This document shows positions 34,497 to 43,820 of a stretch of DNA of 64,000 nt, piece by piece. The notes beneath the pieces are model-generated. The model saw only the letters and a program-made list of their open reading frames with translations, was not told the origin of the DNA and made no database searches. Positions within the stretch are counted from its first letter, which is position 1, and each line of letters starts with the position of its first letter. Origin of the DNA: Candidatus Babeliales bacterium (GTDB lineage: Bacteria; Babelota; Babeliae; Babelales; Vermiphilaceae); NCBI GenBank assembly GCA_020050795.1, contig JAGVKD010000013.1:27833-91832 (forward strand), in the 5' to 3' direction. A program made the position numbers and the translations under genes.

Positions 34497-34886
34497 ATGA
34501 AACGCACACTTTTATTTCTCTCACTCATCGCAGCAGTCATCACACCAAGCATCAGCCTATGTATGAATAGCGATGAGGCCCCTGAGGATGTTGACGTGAC
34601 GGTAGCGCAGTATAACGCAGCTTATAGAAAATACGCTAATGTTAATACACAGCACAAAAGTGCTGTCGCAGCTCGTAAGGCAAAACTAAGTGAACAAGTT
34701 GAGATCGTTATAAAATTAAATGAAGAGAGTGACAAGAGTCTCGATGAAAAAGCTGCAATCATAACAGGTTTAAATCAAGAACTTGCTCCATTATCAGAAA
34801 CGGTAAAGAGACTTGAAGGCGAAGTTAAACAAGCGGAAGCTGACCTTAAATTGGCTCGCTACAATACCATAAATGTGGATTATTAA
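34497..34886 (+). CDS. small secreted coiled-coil protein (array member 2)
   Basis: A 129-residue protein: signal peptide MKRTLLFLSLIAAVITPSIS followed by LCM, then an acidic start (SDEAPEDVDVTV) and a long helix (LSEQVEIVIKLNEESDKSLD, ETVKRLEGEVKQAEADLKLA). ATG 34497 has GGAAAAT upstream; ATGs at 34482 and 34491 are in frame but would move the signal peptide inward. Its signal peptide is nearly the same as in members 3 and 4 while the mature parts differ. Confidence 0.68.
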   Translation: MKRTLLFLSLIAAVITPSISLCMNSDEAPEDVDVTVAQYNAAYRKYANVNTQHKSAVAARKAKLSEQVEIVIKLNEESDKSLDEKAAIITGLNQELAPLSETVKRLEGEVKQAEADLKLARYNTINVDY

Positions 34887-34894
34887 GGAAACTT

Positions 34895-35230
34895 ATGAAA
34901 CGCTTATTTATATTTCTTTTTCTCATCGCAGCAGCCATCACACCAAGCACAAGTCTATGTATGTATGGCCACGAAGAACTCTCTTCAGATGATGATGACA
35001 CAGCTTCAGAAGAAGTGAAATGCGAGCTCGCTGAAATGGCAGTAGCTGAAGCCAGGAAGGCATACGATACTATTTTTTCGGCACTCATGGCAAAAGAAAG
35101 TGAACGAGCCGCAACTCTTGCAAAATTGGATAGCGAAATCGCTCAACTCAAGGCAGGGATTCCTCAACTTCTTAGAGATTGGGAGAAGGCGGCAGCTAAA
35201 TCGAACCGGTTGCAAACGCAGAATAAGTAG
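34895..35230 (+). CDS. small secreted coiled-coil protein (array member 3)
   Basis: A 111-residue protein: signal peptide MKRLFIFLFLIAAAITPSTS followed by LCM, an acidic patch (HEELSSDDDDTASEE), then an Ala/Glu-rich helix (EMAVAEARKAYDTIFSALMA, TLAKLDSEIAQLKAGIPQLL). The gene starts 8 bp after member 2 ends, so the two are cotranscribed; AAGGAAACTT precedes the ATG. A terminator follows. Confidence 0.68.
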   Translation: MKRLFIFLFLIAAAITPSTSLCMYGHEELSSDDDDTASEEVKCELAEMAVAEARKAYDTIFSALMAKESERAATLAKLDSEIAQLKAGIPQLLRDWEKAAAKSNRLQTQNK

Positions 35231-35245
35231 CCCAATACATTATGT

Positions 35246-35277
35246 AGCCCCCAGTCGAAATGCCGGGGGCTTTTTTT
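35246..35277 (+). terminator. rho-independent terminator
   Basis: AGCCCCC (35246-35252) pairs with GGGGGCT (35265-35271) and runs into seven T residues, between array members 3 and 4. Confidence 0.9.
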
Positions 35278-35305
35278 AAACACATTCACAAGTAGGACCT
35301 AAAGT

Positions 35306-35815
35306 ATGAAACGTGCCCTTCTCTTTCTCGCACTCATTGCCGCAGCTATCACACCGAACACGAGCTTGAGCATGAATGATGGACAAAGCGATGCTCTGAC
35401 AAACGTCAAAAGTGATGTTAAAAAGCAAGTTGTTAAAAAAGCTGTTCGCCGCAAAAAGAAAAAAAAGGCGACAGTGCCACAGGTAGCAGACACTGCACCG
35501 AACACGAGACCAGCTGGGATCTTGGCAGATAAACCACTCGCTGAAACAAAAGAAACTAAGGCACAATTAATAGCACGCACTGCAGCACTTTCTAAAAGAT
35601 ACCTTAATGTCGCGAAAGAGTATGATGATGCGCTGGCAGCACTCTTGAGAAAACAGGATGACGAAGAAAGACAACGCGCAATATTTGAAAGAGTAACTCG
35701 CGAATTCCGCGAACTTAGAAATTTGGTTGGGATACTTGAGCAAGAGCGTGAAGAAGCAACCGCCGAATATGATAAGGCAAACAATGAACTCTTAGCGTAT
35801 AACGATAGCGAATAA
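35306..35815 (+). CDS. small secreted coiled-coil protein (array member 4)
   Basis: A 169-residue protein: signal peptide MKRALLFLALIAAAITPNTS followed by LSM, a strongly basic patch (KKAVRRKKKKKATV), a Pro-containing linker, then a coiled coil (YDDALAALLRKQDDEERQRA, LVGILEQEREEATAEYDKAN). It resembles members 2 and 3 in the signal peptide and helical tail, but the basic patch is unique to it. No Shine-Dalgarno is strong (AGGACCTAAAGT lies upstream). It is convergent with the LigD-type polymerase gene. Confidence 0.66.
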   Translation: MKRALLFLALIAAAITPNTSLSMNDGQSDALTNVKSDVKKQVVKKAVRRKKKKKATVPQVADTAPNTRPAGILADKPLAETKETKAQLIARTAALSKRYLNVAKEYDDALAALLRKQDDEERQRAIFERVTREFRELRNLVGILEQEREEATAEYDKANNELLAYNDSE

Positions 35816-35837
35816 GATTCTTCAGTCATATTTTTTA

Positions 35838-36734
35838 TCACGAAATTTTTGGCAACTTCACCGCATCTTTTTCGATATTTTTCCAGAGATCGCCTTTTGC
35901 TTTCAGGCGGCGAAATATATTTTTGATCGTAAATTTTTGCGGCGTCACTGATCCTAATTCCTTCCATTCAATTGGCGCTGCAACCGGCGCTCCTTCTATC
36001 GCACGCACGCCATAGGGAGCTACACCCGTTTGCGCAAATGCATTGCGTAGCGTGTCGACGAATATTCGCTTGCCCCGTTTTGCTTTCGACATTTCGAGCG
36101 TCAGTTTGCTTGGAAATTCAGTAACTAATTCTCGTGCGATTGCATGCGCAAAACTTTTCACTTGATCAAATGTGTGCAATCGCTTGAGTGGCACAACCAC
36201 ATGCACACCACGCGAACCAGTTGTCATGATAAAAACGGGAAGTTTTTTTTCTTCCAACTTTTTTTTCAATTCACGCGCAGCCCAGCGAATCGTATCGAAC
36301 CCAACTCCTGGCGATGGATCAAGATCGAAAATGAGGCGATCGGGATTATTCACCTTCGGCGCTCGACTCAACCAGATGTGTGGTGTGATCAAACCTTGAT
36401 TGGCAAGATAGGCCAAAGTTGCCGCATCATTCATCATTACATAATTTGTTTTGCCATCTTCTTTTTTGGCAATGGTGACCGTTTTTATCCAAGATGGGAA
36501 ATAATCAGGCGTCTCTTTTTGATAGAAGCCTTCATGGGTGATGCCATTAGGATATCGCAGCATACTCAATGGCCGATCTTTCACATGCGGCACCATGTAT
36601 GGCGCAATTTTTTGATAATAGGTAACAAGATCGCCTTTGGTAATTTTTGATTTTGGAAAAAGAATTTTATCCTGATTGCTCAATTCAATCGTGCGCGTGC
36701 CAACTTTTATTGTGCTCTTTAGTGTGTCGCTCAT
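35838..36734 (-). CDS. stand-alone LigD-type polymerase/primase domain protein
   Basis: A 298-residue archaeo-eukaryotic primase-fold polymerase of the LigD PolDom family. It opens VGTRTIELSNQDKILFP, carries the catalytic Asp pair in LIFDLDPSPGVGF, the TTGSRGVHVVVPL segment (usual form [ST]-[ST]-G-[GS]-[KR]-G-x-H-V-V-V-P) and ends with WKEL as in PolDoms. Such enzymes fill gaps and ends in non-homologous end joining. No ligase domain or Ku gene is in the window. It overlaps the phosphoesterase gene by 4 bp (ATGA). Confidence 0.93.
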   Translation of the reverse strand: MSDTLKSTIKVGTRTIELSNQDKILFPKSKITKGDLVTYYQKIAPYMVPHVKDRPLSMLRYPNGITHEGFYQKETPDYFPSWIKTVTIAKKEDGKTNYVMMNDAATLAYLANQGLITPHIWLSRAPKVNNPDRLIFDLDPSPGVGFDTIRWAARELKKKLEEKKLPVFIMTTGSRGVHVVVPLKRLHTFDQVKSFAHAIARELVTEFPSKLTLEMSKAKRGKRIFVDTLRNAFAQTGVAPYGVRAIEGAPVAAPIEWKELGSVTPQKFTIKNIFRRLKAKGDLWKNIEKDAVKLPKIS

Positions 36735-37420
36735 TTTTTATCCTCAGCAGCAATTTCTTTCATCGTGCGGCCCGTCACTGCTGATTTAGTTTCTGATTTG
36801 ACCAGATTTTTTTTGGAAGCAAATTCATCTTTCATCTTGATGAGCAACCATTGTTTGTCTCGCGGAGTGCGTACTAATGCAAAAGCACCCTGCAATCGTT
36901 CACCACTCAACACTATTTCGATCTGCCCATTCTTCAAACAGACATCCATCGGAACCAGTTTGCCATCTTTCTTTTTGATGTTGCGATAGGTACCAGTGTC
37001 CCAAAGCATCACGGTGCCACCGCCATATTCCCCTTCAGGAATTGTTCCTTCAAATTTTCCATAATGGAGCGGATGATCTTCTGTCATGATTGCCAATCGC
37101 TTATCGCTTGGATTGACTGAAGGACCTTTTGGCACAGCCCAAGAAACTAACACGCCATCAATCGACAATCGAAAATCATAATGCAAATGACTCGCATCAT
37201 GTTTTTGCACCACAAACATGCGTGAGCGGGAACCGCCAACAGCGCCCTTTGGTTCTTTTGTTTTTTTAAAATTCCGTTTCGATTGATATTCTTTGAGAGA
37301 TCGTTTTGGCATATTCTTTCCATCCGATTTTTTTTGATGCGCTGCATACACAGGCAGCACATGAGCACACAACATCATCAGCATGAAATATATAAGAGAT
37401 TGTGTTTTGAACAGTTGCAT
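36731..37420 (-). CDS. LigD-type 3'-phosphoesterase domain protein, possible signal peptide
   Basis: A 229-residue protein whose residues ~38-190 are the LigD 3'-phosphoesterase: SLKEYQSKRNFKKTKEP, FVVQKHDASHLHYDFRL, SWAVPKGPSVNPSDKRLAI, EDHPLHYGKFEGTIPEGEYG. The His and Asp of HDASHLHYDFR are the known active-site set. Residues 1-27 look like a signal peptide (IYFMLMMLCAHVLPVYAAHQ). Two starts are plausible: ATG 37420 with AGGAG 9 nt upstream, or ATG 37312 (Met37) with GGAAAG, which would give a normal cytoplasmic protein. It trims 3' ends ahead of the polymerase encoded next. Confidence 0.9.
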   Translation of the reverse strand: MQLFKTQSLIYFMLMMLCAHVLPVYAAHQKKSDGKNMPKRSLKEYQSKRNFKKTKEPKGAVGGSRSRMFVVQKHDASHLHYDFRLSIDGVLVSWAVPKGPSVNPSDKRLAIMTEDHPLHYGKFEGTIPEGEYGGGTVMLWDTGTYRNIKKKDGKLVPMDVCLKNGQIEIVLSGERLQGAFALVRTPRDKQWLLIKMKDEFASKKNLVKSETKSAVTGRTMKEIAAEDKK

Positions 37421-37511
37421 ACCACATCACTCCTGAAACATAATCGCATCTTATCCAGATGCGCATTCAAAAGACAATGCTCAAGAGCAGCTCACCAAAA
37501 AATGGCACAAA

Positions 37512-37540
37512 AAAGACCCCGCTTTTACACGAGGTCTTTC
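37512..37540 (-). terminator. rho-independent terminator for the leuS unit
   Basis: On the minus strand AAAGACCTCG (37539-37530) pairs with CGGGGTCTTT (37521-37512, one mismatch) followed by T residues, downstream of the gene at 37600-37953. Confidence 0.7.
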
Positions 37541-37562
37541 ATTTTTATTCGGAATTTGGGGC

Positions 37563-37593
37563 CCCCGTCATTTCTCGGCAAGAAATGACGGGG
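37563..37593. repeat. perfect 13-bp hairpin
   Basis: CCCCGTCATTTCT (37563-37575) and AGAAATGACGGGG (37581-37593) are perfectly complementary with loop CGGCA. It lies just after the stop of the gene at 37600. No T-tract, so it may protect the transcript end. The word AATGACGGG recurs at 55281. Confidence 0.6.
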
Positions 37594-37599
37594 ATAAAA

Positions 37600-37953
37600 T
37601 TATTCTCGGTGAGCAATAACCGTCAACGTTGCTAGCTGGTCATTGATAGGAAACTCAATAATAAGTGCAACATCCCATTGTGCTACTAGCGTGTCTTTTC
37701 CAACCGCTTGCATATTGCCGTTTTCATCACGGACAAAAACAACAACTTCACCAACAACCCTATCGGCTTCTTCTGCAACAACCGTACCTTGCACAACAAG
37801 CACGCCTTCACCGAGCTGAATTGTTTCGCCTACTTGCAAAACAAATTCCTCACGCGCTTGCTCATCGCCCACTTGCATGATCGCTTCAATGCGCGTTGCT
37901 GCATCTAATGCTGGAACACAAATCATGCTCAACAGTAATAATATTTTTTTCAT
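37600..37953 (-). CDS. small secreted beta-type protein
   Basis: A 117-residue protein with a signal peptide (MKKILLLLSMICVPALDA). The mature part is Val/Glu-rich and beta-like (GETIQLGEGVLVVQGTVV, DRVVGEVVVFVRDENGNMQ, LIIEFPINDQLATLTVIA). No family recognised. It begins 12 bp after leuS ends and shares its transcript. Confidence 0.65.
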   Translation of the reverse strand: MKKILLLLSMICVPALDAATRIEAIMQVGDEQAREEFVLQVGETIQLGEGVLVVQGTVVAEEADRVVGEVVVFVRDENGNMQAVGKDTLVAQWDVALIIEFPINDQLATLTVIAHRE

Positions 37954-37965
37954 AGTTGTTCCTGT

Positions 37966-40407
37966 TTATTTAACCACAAAGTTAATAAGTTTATCTTTCA
38001 CTGCCACAACTTTTACTACCTGCCCATCGAGCAACCATTTAGCAACAGCATCACGTGCCATTGGTTCCACGATATCTTGAGCAGCTCCGGGAGCAACCCA
38101 AATATTTGCACGTAGTTTGCCATTAATTTGCACAACAAGAGAAATTTCTGCGGCCTTAGTAAATGCTTCATCATAGGTTGGCCATGAACATTCGCTCAAT
38201 TGTTTGCCGAGCAACTGCTCAAGCAATTCGCTGGTCATGTGCGGTGCCATTGTTGAAAGTGCAACCAAGATCATCTCGATTGATTCTTTACTCAATGGTT
38301 TGCGCAATGCATAAAGTTCATTGACCAATTCCATCGCTGCAGATACTGCAGTGTTTGGTTTGAATGCATCAATTCGTTCTTGATATTGTTTCAAGAACAT
38401 GTGCACACGGCGTGTCACTTGTGGATCTTCCTGCACACCATCATCGAGCATGTGATCAGCTTCCACCACGTAGTTCCACAACCGATTCAAGAAACGTTTC
38501 ACACCTTCAAGCCCTGCATCTTGCCATTCAGCATCAAGCTCTGGCGGTCCCATAAAGAGAATGTAAATGCGCAATGCATCAGATCCATATTGCGCCACCA
38601 CTTCATCGGGGCTGACCACGTTACCTTTTGATTTGGACATTTTTTCAACATGCCCACTCAATTGCGAATAACGTAAAATCATGCCTTGATTAAACAAGTG
38701 CGCGAATGGCTCATCAAATGCCAAGTGGCCAAGATCGTGCAACACTTTCACATAGAAGCGTGAATACAAAAGATGCAAAATTGCATGCTCAATACCGCCA
38801 ACATAAAGATCGACTGGCAACCAATATTCCATATCTTTTTTATCAAATGCCGCAGTTTCCAAATGTGGATTTGGATATCGCAAGAAATACCAACACGATC
38901 CCGCCCATTGTGGCATCGTATTTGTTTCCCGTTGCGCAGGGCCACCACATTGTGGGCAATCAACATTCACCCATTCTTCAATGGCAGCGAGTGGTGATTC
39001 GCCAGTGCCTGTTGGTTCATAGAACTCAACTTTAGGCAACACAACGGGCAATTGATTTTCCGGTACTGGAACAATGCCACACCGCTTGCAATGAACAAGT
39101 GGAATTGGTTCGCCCCAATAACGTTGGCGAGAAAAAATCCAGTCACGCAATTTGTAGGTCACTGTGCGTTCAGCAAGATCTTTTTCAACAAGATAATCAG
39201 TGATTACTTTCTTTGCCTCATCGGGAGCTTGCAATCCATCAAACTGGCCACTGTTAATCAAGATTCCTGAGCCAGTGCACACCTTCTTGAGATTGCCTTC
39301 AGCGTCAAAAACCGCCTCTGGCGATTGGATTACTTGCATTATGGCAATAGAATATTTTTGCGCAAACTCAAAATCTCGTTCATCATGCGCAGGAACTCCC
39401 ATAACAATTCCTGTGCCATAATCTTTCAAAACATAATTGGCTAGATAGATCGGAATTTTTTGATGAGTGCCCGGATTGATTGCATAGGCGCCTGAGAATA
39501 TACCCGTCTTTTCTTGTTGCCGATCAAGTGCGCTCATTGAAGCAGTAACATGCTGATATTCCGCAACCGCATTTTTATGTGTTGCAGGAACAATCTGATC
39601 AATCACTTCATGATCTGGTGCAATAACTAAAAATGTTGCCCCAAACAATGTGTCGGCACGAGTTGTATATGCAGATAAATTAACTATGCGACCAGACTCA
39701 GTTTCCACTTTGAAGGTAACATTTGCCCCTTCACTGCGGCCGATCCAGTTGCGCTGCATTGCCTTCACCTTGTCTGGCCACTCGAGTGTGTCCAAACCGT
39801 CAAGCAATTTTTGCGCATAGTCTGTTATTTTGAGTACCCATTGGCGAATTTGTTTTTGCTCAACTTTCGTGCCACAACGCTCACACCCACCATCGACTAC
39901 CTCTTCATTGGCAAGACCCGTTTTGCATGATGGGCACCAATTAATTGGCATATTCGATTCGTAGGCAAGTCCAGCATTATACATTTGCAAAAAGATCCAC
40001 TGCGTCCACTTATAATAATGTGGATCAGTAGTATTGAGCTCTTTGTCCCAATCATAAATTGCAGCAATATGTTTGAGCTGTTCTTTAAAGCGAGCAATAT
40101 TTCGTTCAGTGCTTATTTGCGGCAGAATGCCTTTTTTGATTGCATCATTTTCCGCTGGCAACCCGAATGCATCCCATCCCATTGGATGCAACACATTGTA
40201 GCCCTGCAGCCATTTGATGCGCGCATACACATCGGATAACACATATCCGCGCCAGTGACCAACGTGTAACCCTGAGCCAGATGGGTAAGGAAACATATCT
40301 AAGCAATAGTATTTTTTACCCGAATTATGTGGCTTGGTTTTGGCAATGGGCTTATCTTCCCACCGCTGCTGCCATTTTTGCTCAATGGATTGCACATCGT
40401 AACTCAT
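37966..40407 (-). CDS. leuS: leucyl-tRNA synthetase
   Basis: An 813-residue class I synthetase of normal bacterial length. The HIGH box is [12 protein letters not shown], followed by [20 protein letters not shown]; four zinc-type Cys sit in [14 protein letters not shown] and CERCGTKV; the editing domain has [14 protein letters not shown] and [13 protein letters not shown]; the KMSKS box is [11 protein letters not shown]; the anticodon domain ends NFVVK. AAGGA lies 7 nt before the ATG. It charges tRNA-Leu. The divergent NUDIX gene starts 135 bp away. Confidence 0.98.
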   Translation of the reverse strand: MSYDVQSIEQKWQQRWEDKPIAKTKPHNSGKKYYCLDMFPYPSGSGLHVGHWRGYVLSDVYARIKWLQGYNVLHPMGWDAFGLPAENDAIKKGILPQISTERNIARFKEQLKHIAAIYDWDKELNTTDPHYYKWTQWIFLQMYNAGLAYESNMPINWCPSCKTGLANEEVVDGGCERCGTKVEQKQIRQWVLKITDYAQKLLDGLDTLEWPDKVKAMQRNWIGRSEGANVTFKVETESGRIVNLSAYTTRADTLFGATFLVIAPDHEVIDQIVPATHKNAVAEYQHVTASMSALDRQQEKTGIFSGAYAINPGTHQKIPIYLANYVLKDYGTGIVMGVPAHDERDFEFAQKYSIAIMQVIQSPEAVFDAEGNLKKVCTGSGILINSGQFDGLQAPDEAKKVITDYLVEKDLAERTVTYKLRDWIFSRQRYWGEPIPLVHCKRCGIVPVPENQLPVVLPKVEFYEPTGTGESPLAAIEEWVNVDCPQCGGPAQRETNTMPQWAGSCWYFLRYPNPHLETAAFDKKDMEYWLPVDLYVGGIEHAILHLLYSRFYVKVLHDLGHLAFDEPFAHLFNQGMILRYSQLSGHVEKMSKSKGNVVSPDEVVAQYGSDALRIYILFMGPPELDAEWQDAGLEGVKRFLNRLWNYVVEADHMLDDGVQEDPQVTRRVHMFLKQYQERIDAFKPNTAVSAAMELVNELYALRKPLSKESIEMILVALSTMAPHMTSELLEQLLGKQLSECSWPTYDEAFTKAAEISLVVQINGKLRANIWVAPGAAQDIVEPMARDAVAKWLLDGQVVKVVAVKDKLINFVVK

Positions 40408-40542
40408 GCAGAAATCCTTCCTGAACTAATCTGCCATCCGCAGATTACAAAAGATTGGTATACTTGTTTGTCAGTGTACGTTTTTTGGCTGTGTGCGTCA
40501 AAAAAAGAGCATGCAGAAGGCCCATTGCAAAAAGGAAAACTA

Positions 40543-41178
40543 ATGAACAATTCAGCAGCTAACAACACAACCCCACAACATATGCCCCATCATCACACCG
40601 AGGAAATCTTGGTCGTCAAACGTTCTGTGCTCTTTCCACAAACTGCATGGCAAGGCATCAAAACCGTTGATTTTGGAACCTTATTGCCTCTGATTGCCAG
40701 GAACCAAGAATTCCATCCTCGGTTTATGATGGAAACAGATCCAACCTACAAACAGGTTATTCCTTATTTGGTGTTCACCTATGGCGGCCGCTACTTTCTC
40801 ATGCAACGGCACAAAAAAGCTTCCGAAACGCGCCTGCAAAGTAAACTAAGCCTCGGCATTGGTGGCCACATCCGCAAAGAAGATATGACCGGTACCAGCA
40901 ACATCTTCGAATGGGCTGCACGTGAATTTCATGAAGAAGTGGACTATGCCGGAAATCTTGAAATCGAACCAATCGGCATCTTGAATGACGATTCCAATGA
41001 TGTGGGTAAAGTCCATGTTGGCTTTGTGCTCCTTCTGCATGGCGACTCTAAAGAAATCAGCATTAGATCTGAACTGCAAAGCGGAGAACTGGCTTCGCTC
41101 ACTGAATGTCTTGAGCAAAAAGATCGGATGGAAACCTGGAGCCAAATAGTCATTGAATGGTTGAGCAGAAATAGCTAA
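40543..41178 (+). CDS. NUDIX hydrolase
   Basis: A 211-residue protein. The NUDIX box is spread over GIGGHIRKEDMTGTSNIFEW and AAREFHEEVDY, with R-E-F-x-E-E keeping the metal ligands. The domain starts at QVIPYLVFTYGGRYFLMQR and the N-terminal 70 residues form a separate part (EEILVVKRSVLF, GIKTVDF, FHPRFMMETDPTYK) seen in a family of NUDIX-like phosphoesterases. Substrate unknown. ATG 40543 has AAAGGA 7 nt upstream; the open frame before it overlaps leuS and is not coding. A terminator follows at 41184. Confidence 0.82.
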   Translation: MNNSAANNTTPQHMPHHHTEEILVVKRSVLFPQTAWQGIKTVDFGTLLPLIARNQEFHPRFMMETDPTYKQVIPYLVFTYGGRYFLMQRHKKASETRLQSKLSLGIGGHIRKEDMTGTSNIFEWAAREFHEEVDYAGNLEIEPIGILNDDSNDVGKVHVGFVLLLHGDSKEISIRSELQSGELASLTECLEQKDRMETWSQIVIEWLSRNS

Positions 41179-41183
41179 TAAAC

Positions 41184-41215
41184 AGGGGCAGAAATACTTA
41201 TATTCTGCCCCTTTG
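41184..41215 (+). terminator. rho-independent terminator
   Basis: AGGGGCAGAA (41184-41193) pairs perfectly with TTCTGCCCCT (41203-41212), followed by TTG, 5 bp after the NUDIX stop. Confidence 0.85.
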
Positions 41216-41381
41216 AATTTGCCAATTTGTATTATAGTTGTTAGAATAAAAAGCATAGAAAGGCCTGTTTTCAATAACAGCCTGACTTAAAGATATATAT
41301 GTTTAACCCCTAACCTTTATATGCGTTCTGCCTATAAAGCTGGCTTTTCTTCTTGAAAATGCCATCTAGGAGCTCTTTTTA

Positions 41382-43226
41382 ATGTCAAAAGAAGTTATAC
41401 GTCCTGACCAGTTTTGTAAGGTCAGAACCAAAGCATTGCCTGAAGATATAGTTCTCGAACTAAATGCAGAGCAATTGCAGGAATTATCTGATCTCTATGA
41501 AGGGATTTTTGATTCCATCAACCCTGGCAGAATCACCGTTGGTCGAATCGTTAAAGCCGATTCAGATGGTGTCTTGGTTGATATCGGGTTTAAGTCTCGC
41601 GGACTTATCCCAAAATTTGAGTTTGGTCCACATGAGCTAAAAAGCTTCAAACCAGACCAAGAAATCGAAGTCATGATCGAAACACTGGAAGACCCAGATG
41701 GTAACGTGGTCCTCTCGTACGAAAAAGCAAAAGCAATGCGTGCGTGGGATGCTATCGTTAAACTATTCGAAGCGGGCAAACCAGTTGAGGGTGTTGTTAC
41801 CCACAAAGTTAAAGGTGGCTTGAGCGTTGATATCGGCATTCCGGCATTCTTGCCTGGTTCGCAAATCGACTTGCAACGCGTCACTGATTTCGATCAATAT
41901 GTTGGCTCAACTATCATTGCCAACATTATCAAATTGAACCAAAAACGTGGCAACGTAATTATCTCTCGCCGCAAATACATGCACGATCAACGTTCTGGTG
42001 CGCGCAAAGAGTTGTTGCTCAAACTTGAAGAAGGCAAAACACTTCAAGGTGTCGTTAAAAATATCACCAACTATGGTGCGTTTATCGATATCGGCGGTGT
42101 TGACGGCTTGTTGCATATCACTGATATGACATGGGGCCGCATTGCACATCCAAGCGAAATGTTGAAAATTGGTCAAACAATCACCGTTAAAGTGCTTTCG
42201 TTTGATAAAGACAACGAGAAAATTTCTCTTGGTATCAAGCAATTGCAAGAAAATCCGTGGGAAGAACTCAGCGCGAAAGTGACTGCAGGCTCACGTATTA
42301 AAGGCAAAATTTCAAGCATTACTGACTACGGTCTCTTTGTTGAAGTTGCTCCCGGAATTGAAGGATTGGTACACATTTCTGAAATTTCATGGACTGATCG
42401 TATCAACAACTTGCATGATCGCTATAAAGTCGGCAGTGAAGTGGAAGTATTGGTTGTTTCAATCGATGCAGAAAAACGCCGTATGTCTTTGAGCATCAAA
42501 CAGCTTGAACAAAATCCTTGGGAAACCGTTGAGGACGAATTCAAGATTGCTCAAAAAATCAAAGGCAAAATTAGCAACATTACCGATTTCGGTATCTTTG
42601 TACAACTCAAACCTGGCATCGATGGCTTGGTGCATATCTCTGACCTTTCATGGACAGAACATATTGATCACCCAAGCGATCGCTACAAACAAGGTCAAGA
42701 AGTTGAAGCCGTGGTCCTTGCCGTTGATAAAAACAGCAAGAAGATTTCCCTCGGTGTTAAACAATTGAGCCAAGATCCATGGGATGTGGTTGAGCAAGAT
42801 TACCCAATGGGTACTATTGTTGAAGGGTTCATTTCAAAAATCACCAACTTTGGTGCATTCGTGAAATTGGCAAGTGGCATCGAAGGCCTCGTGCACAATG
42901 CAACCCTCGCAATTGAACATAGTGGTCAGAAAGCTGAAGAAGTGTTCAAAGTTGGCCAAGAAGCGAAGTTCCGCGTTGTAAACGTGAACAAACAAGATCG
43001 CAAACTTGGTTTGAGCACTCGTCTTGAAGGCGAAATTAAAACAGCTCCTGCTGCAAAACCGCAAGCAAAACAACGCAAAGAAAACCAACAGCCACGTCAG
43101 CAACAACAGCAGCAACAAAAACAGGCAACTACTGCATCTCCAGAAGCAGGAAGTTCTGTAAAAGGCTCGTTGCAAATGGCTTTGGAAAATGCGTTTAAAA
43201 AAGACGAAGACAAAGACTCTGAATAA
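41382..43226 (+). CDS. rpsA: 30S ribosomal protein S1
   Basis: A 614-residue protein with six S1 RNA-binding domains starting near residues 46, 130, 216, 302, 389 and 476. Domains 3-6 carry the GxVxxIxxxGxFVxL pattern (GKISSITDYGLFVEV, GFISKITNFGAFVKL) and the GLVH[IN] signature; domains 1-2 are more diverged, as usual for ribosome-binding domains. The C-terminus is Lys/Gln/Pro rich. It delivers mRNA to the ribosome. AGGAG lies 9 nt before the ATG. A partial hairpin (41260-41283, AGGCCTGTT against AACAGCCT) in the 168-bp leader may be regulatory, as S1 often controls its own mRNA. ndk follows by 14 bp. Confidence 0.97.
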   Translation: MSKEVIRPDQFCKVRTKALPEDIVLELNAEQLQELSDLYEGIFDSINPGRITVGRIVKADSDGVLVDIGFKSRGLIPKFEFGPHELKSFKPDQEIEVMIETLEDPDGNVVLSYEKAKAMRAWDAIVKLFEAGKPVEGVVTHKVKGGLSVDIGIPAFLPGSQIDLQRVTDFDQYVGSTIIANIIKLNQKRGNVIISRRKYMHDQRSGARKELLLKLEEGKTLQGVVKNITNYGAFIDIGGVDGLLHITDMTWGRIAHPSEMLKIGQTITVKVLSFDKDNEKISLGIKQLQENPWEELSAKVTAGSRIKGKISSITDYGLFVEVAPGIEGLVHISEISWTDRINNLHDRYKVGSEVEVLVVSIDAEKRRMSLSIKQLEQNPWETVEDEFKIAQKIKGKISNITDFGIFVQLKPGIDGLVHISDLSWTEHIDHPSDRYKQGQEVEAVVLAVDKNSKKISLGVKQLSQDPWDVVEQDYPMGTIVEGFISKITNFGAFVKLASGIEGLVHNATLAIEHSGQKAEEVFKVGQEAKFRVVNVNKQDRKLGLSTRLEGEIKTAPAAKPQAKQRKENQQPRQQQQQQQKQATTASPEAGSSVKGSLQMALENAFKKDEDKDSE

Positions 43227-43240
43227 GGAACAAAACCATA

Positions 43241-43663
43241 ATGGCAATTGAACATACATTTGCAATGATCAAACCTGATGCAGTCGCTGCAAAACATGCA
43301 GGCGAGATCATTTCTATGATTGAAAAAAATGGTTTTGAAATTTTGCGTATGCAAAAAGGACAGCTCAGCAAAGAAATGGCTGAAACGTTCTATAACGTGC
43401 ACAAAGATAGACCCTTTTTCAACGAACTTGTTGAGTTCGTAACATCTGGTCCCGTGATTATTATGGCCCTTGAAAAAGAAGGTGCTATAAAAGCATGGCG
43501 TGACTTGATGGGCGCAACAAATCCAGCAGATGCTGCAGAAGGAACAGTTCGCAAGAAATTTGGCACATCAATTGGCCATAATGCTTCGCACGGTTCTGAT
43601 GCACCAGAAACAGCTGGCTTTGAACTCGCATTGTTCTTTGGTCGTCCGGCCGAGGATCAATAG
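43241..43663 (+). CDS. ndk: nucleoside diphosphate kinase
   Basis: A 140-residue protein of normal length: FAMIKPDAV at the start, GEIISMIEKNGFEIL, the nucleotide-binding RKKFGTSIGHNASHGSD with the phospho-His in NASHGSD, and PETAGFELALFF. It balances NTP pools using ATP. It follows rpsA with a 14-bp gap, so the two are probably cotranscribed. Confidence 0.97.
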   Translation: MAIEHTFAMIKPDAVAAKHAGEIISMIEKNGFEILRMQKGQLSKEMAETFYNVHKDRPFFNELVEFVTSGPVIIMALEKEGAIKAWRDLMGATNPADAAEGTVRKKFGTSIGHNASHGSDAPETAGFELALFFGRPAEDQ

Positions 43664-43715
43664 ACTTTATTGATCCGAAGTCCGGCGTAGCCTCTGGCGA
43701 AGCCTGGACGATGAA
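43654..43715. repeat. hairpin plus GGCGTAGCC/GGCGAAGCC repeat after ndk
   Basis: GGATCAATA (43654-43662) pairs with TATTGATCC (43668-43676) across the ndk stop. It is followed by GTCCGGCGTAGCCTCTGGCG and AAGCCTGGAC, two small palindromic blocks. Similar words lie at 50195-50221 (GTCCGCCGTAGCCCACAGGG) and 55294-55320 (GTAGCCGTTAGGCGTAGACG). Confidence 0.55.
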
Positions 43716-43755
43716 CAATAGTTTTTAGAACAACAGGCAGTTAAAGCCACACGTC

Positions 43756-43797
43756 AAAAAAGAGATCGGCTCCCAAACGGGAGCCGATCTCTTTTTT
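43756..43797. terminator. strong bidirectional terminator
   Basis: A perfect 19-bp stem (43756-43774 with 43779-43797, core GATCGGCTCCC/GGGAGCCGATC, loop AAAC) with A- and T-tracts at the ends, between ndk and the convergent beta-helix gene. Confidence 0.93.
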
Positions 43798-43820
43798 ATC
43801 TTAAAAAATCATTTCACTTA

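Noticed and set aside
40327..40542. N-terminal extension of the NUDIX frame
   Set aside because: It overlaps the leuS 5' end and its promoter region; ATG 40543 has a good Shine-Dalgarno and gives a compact domain.
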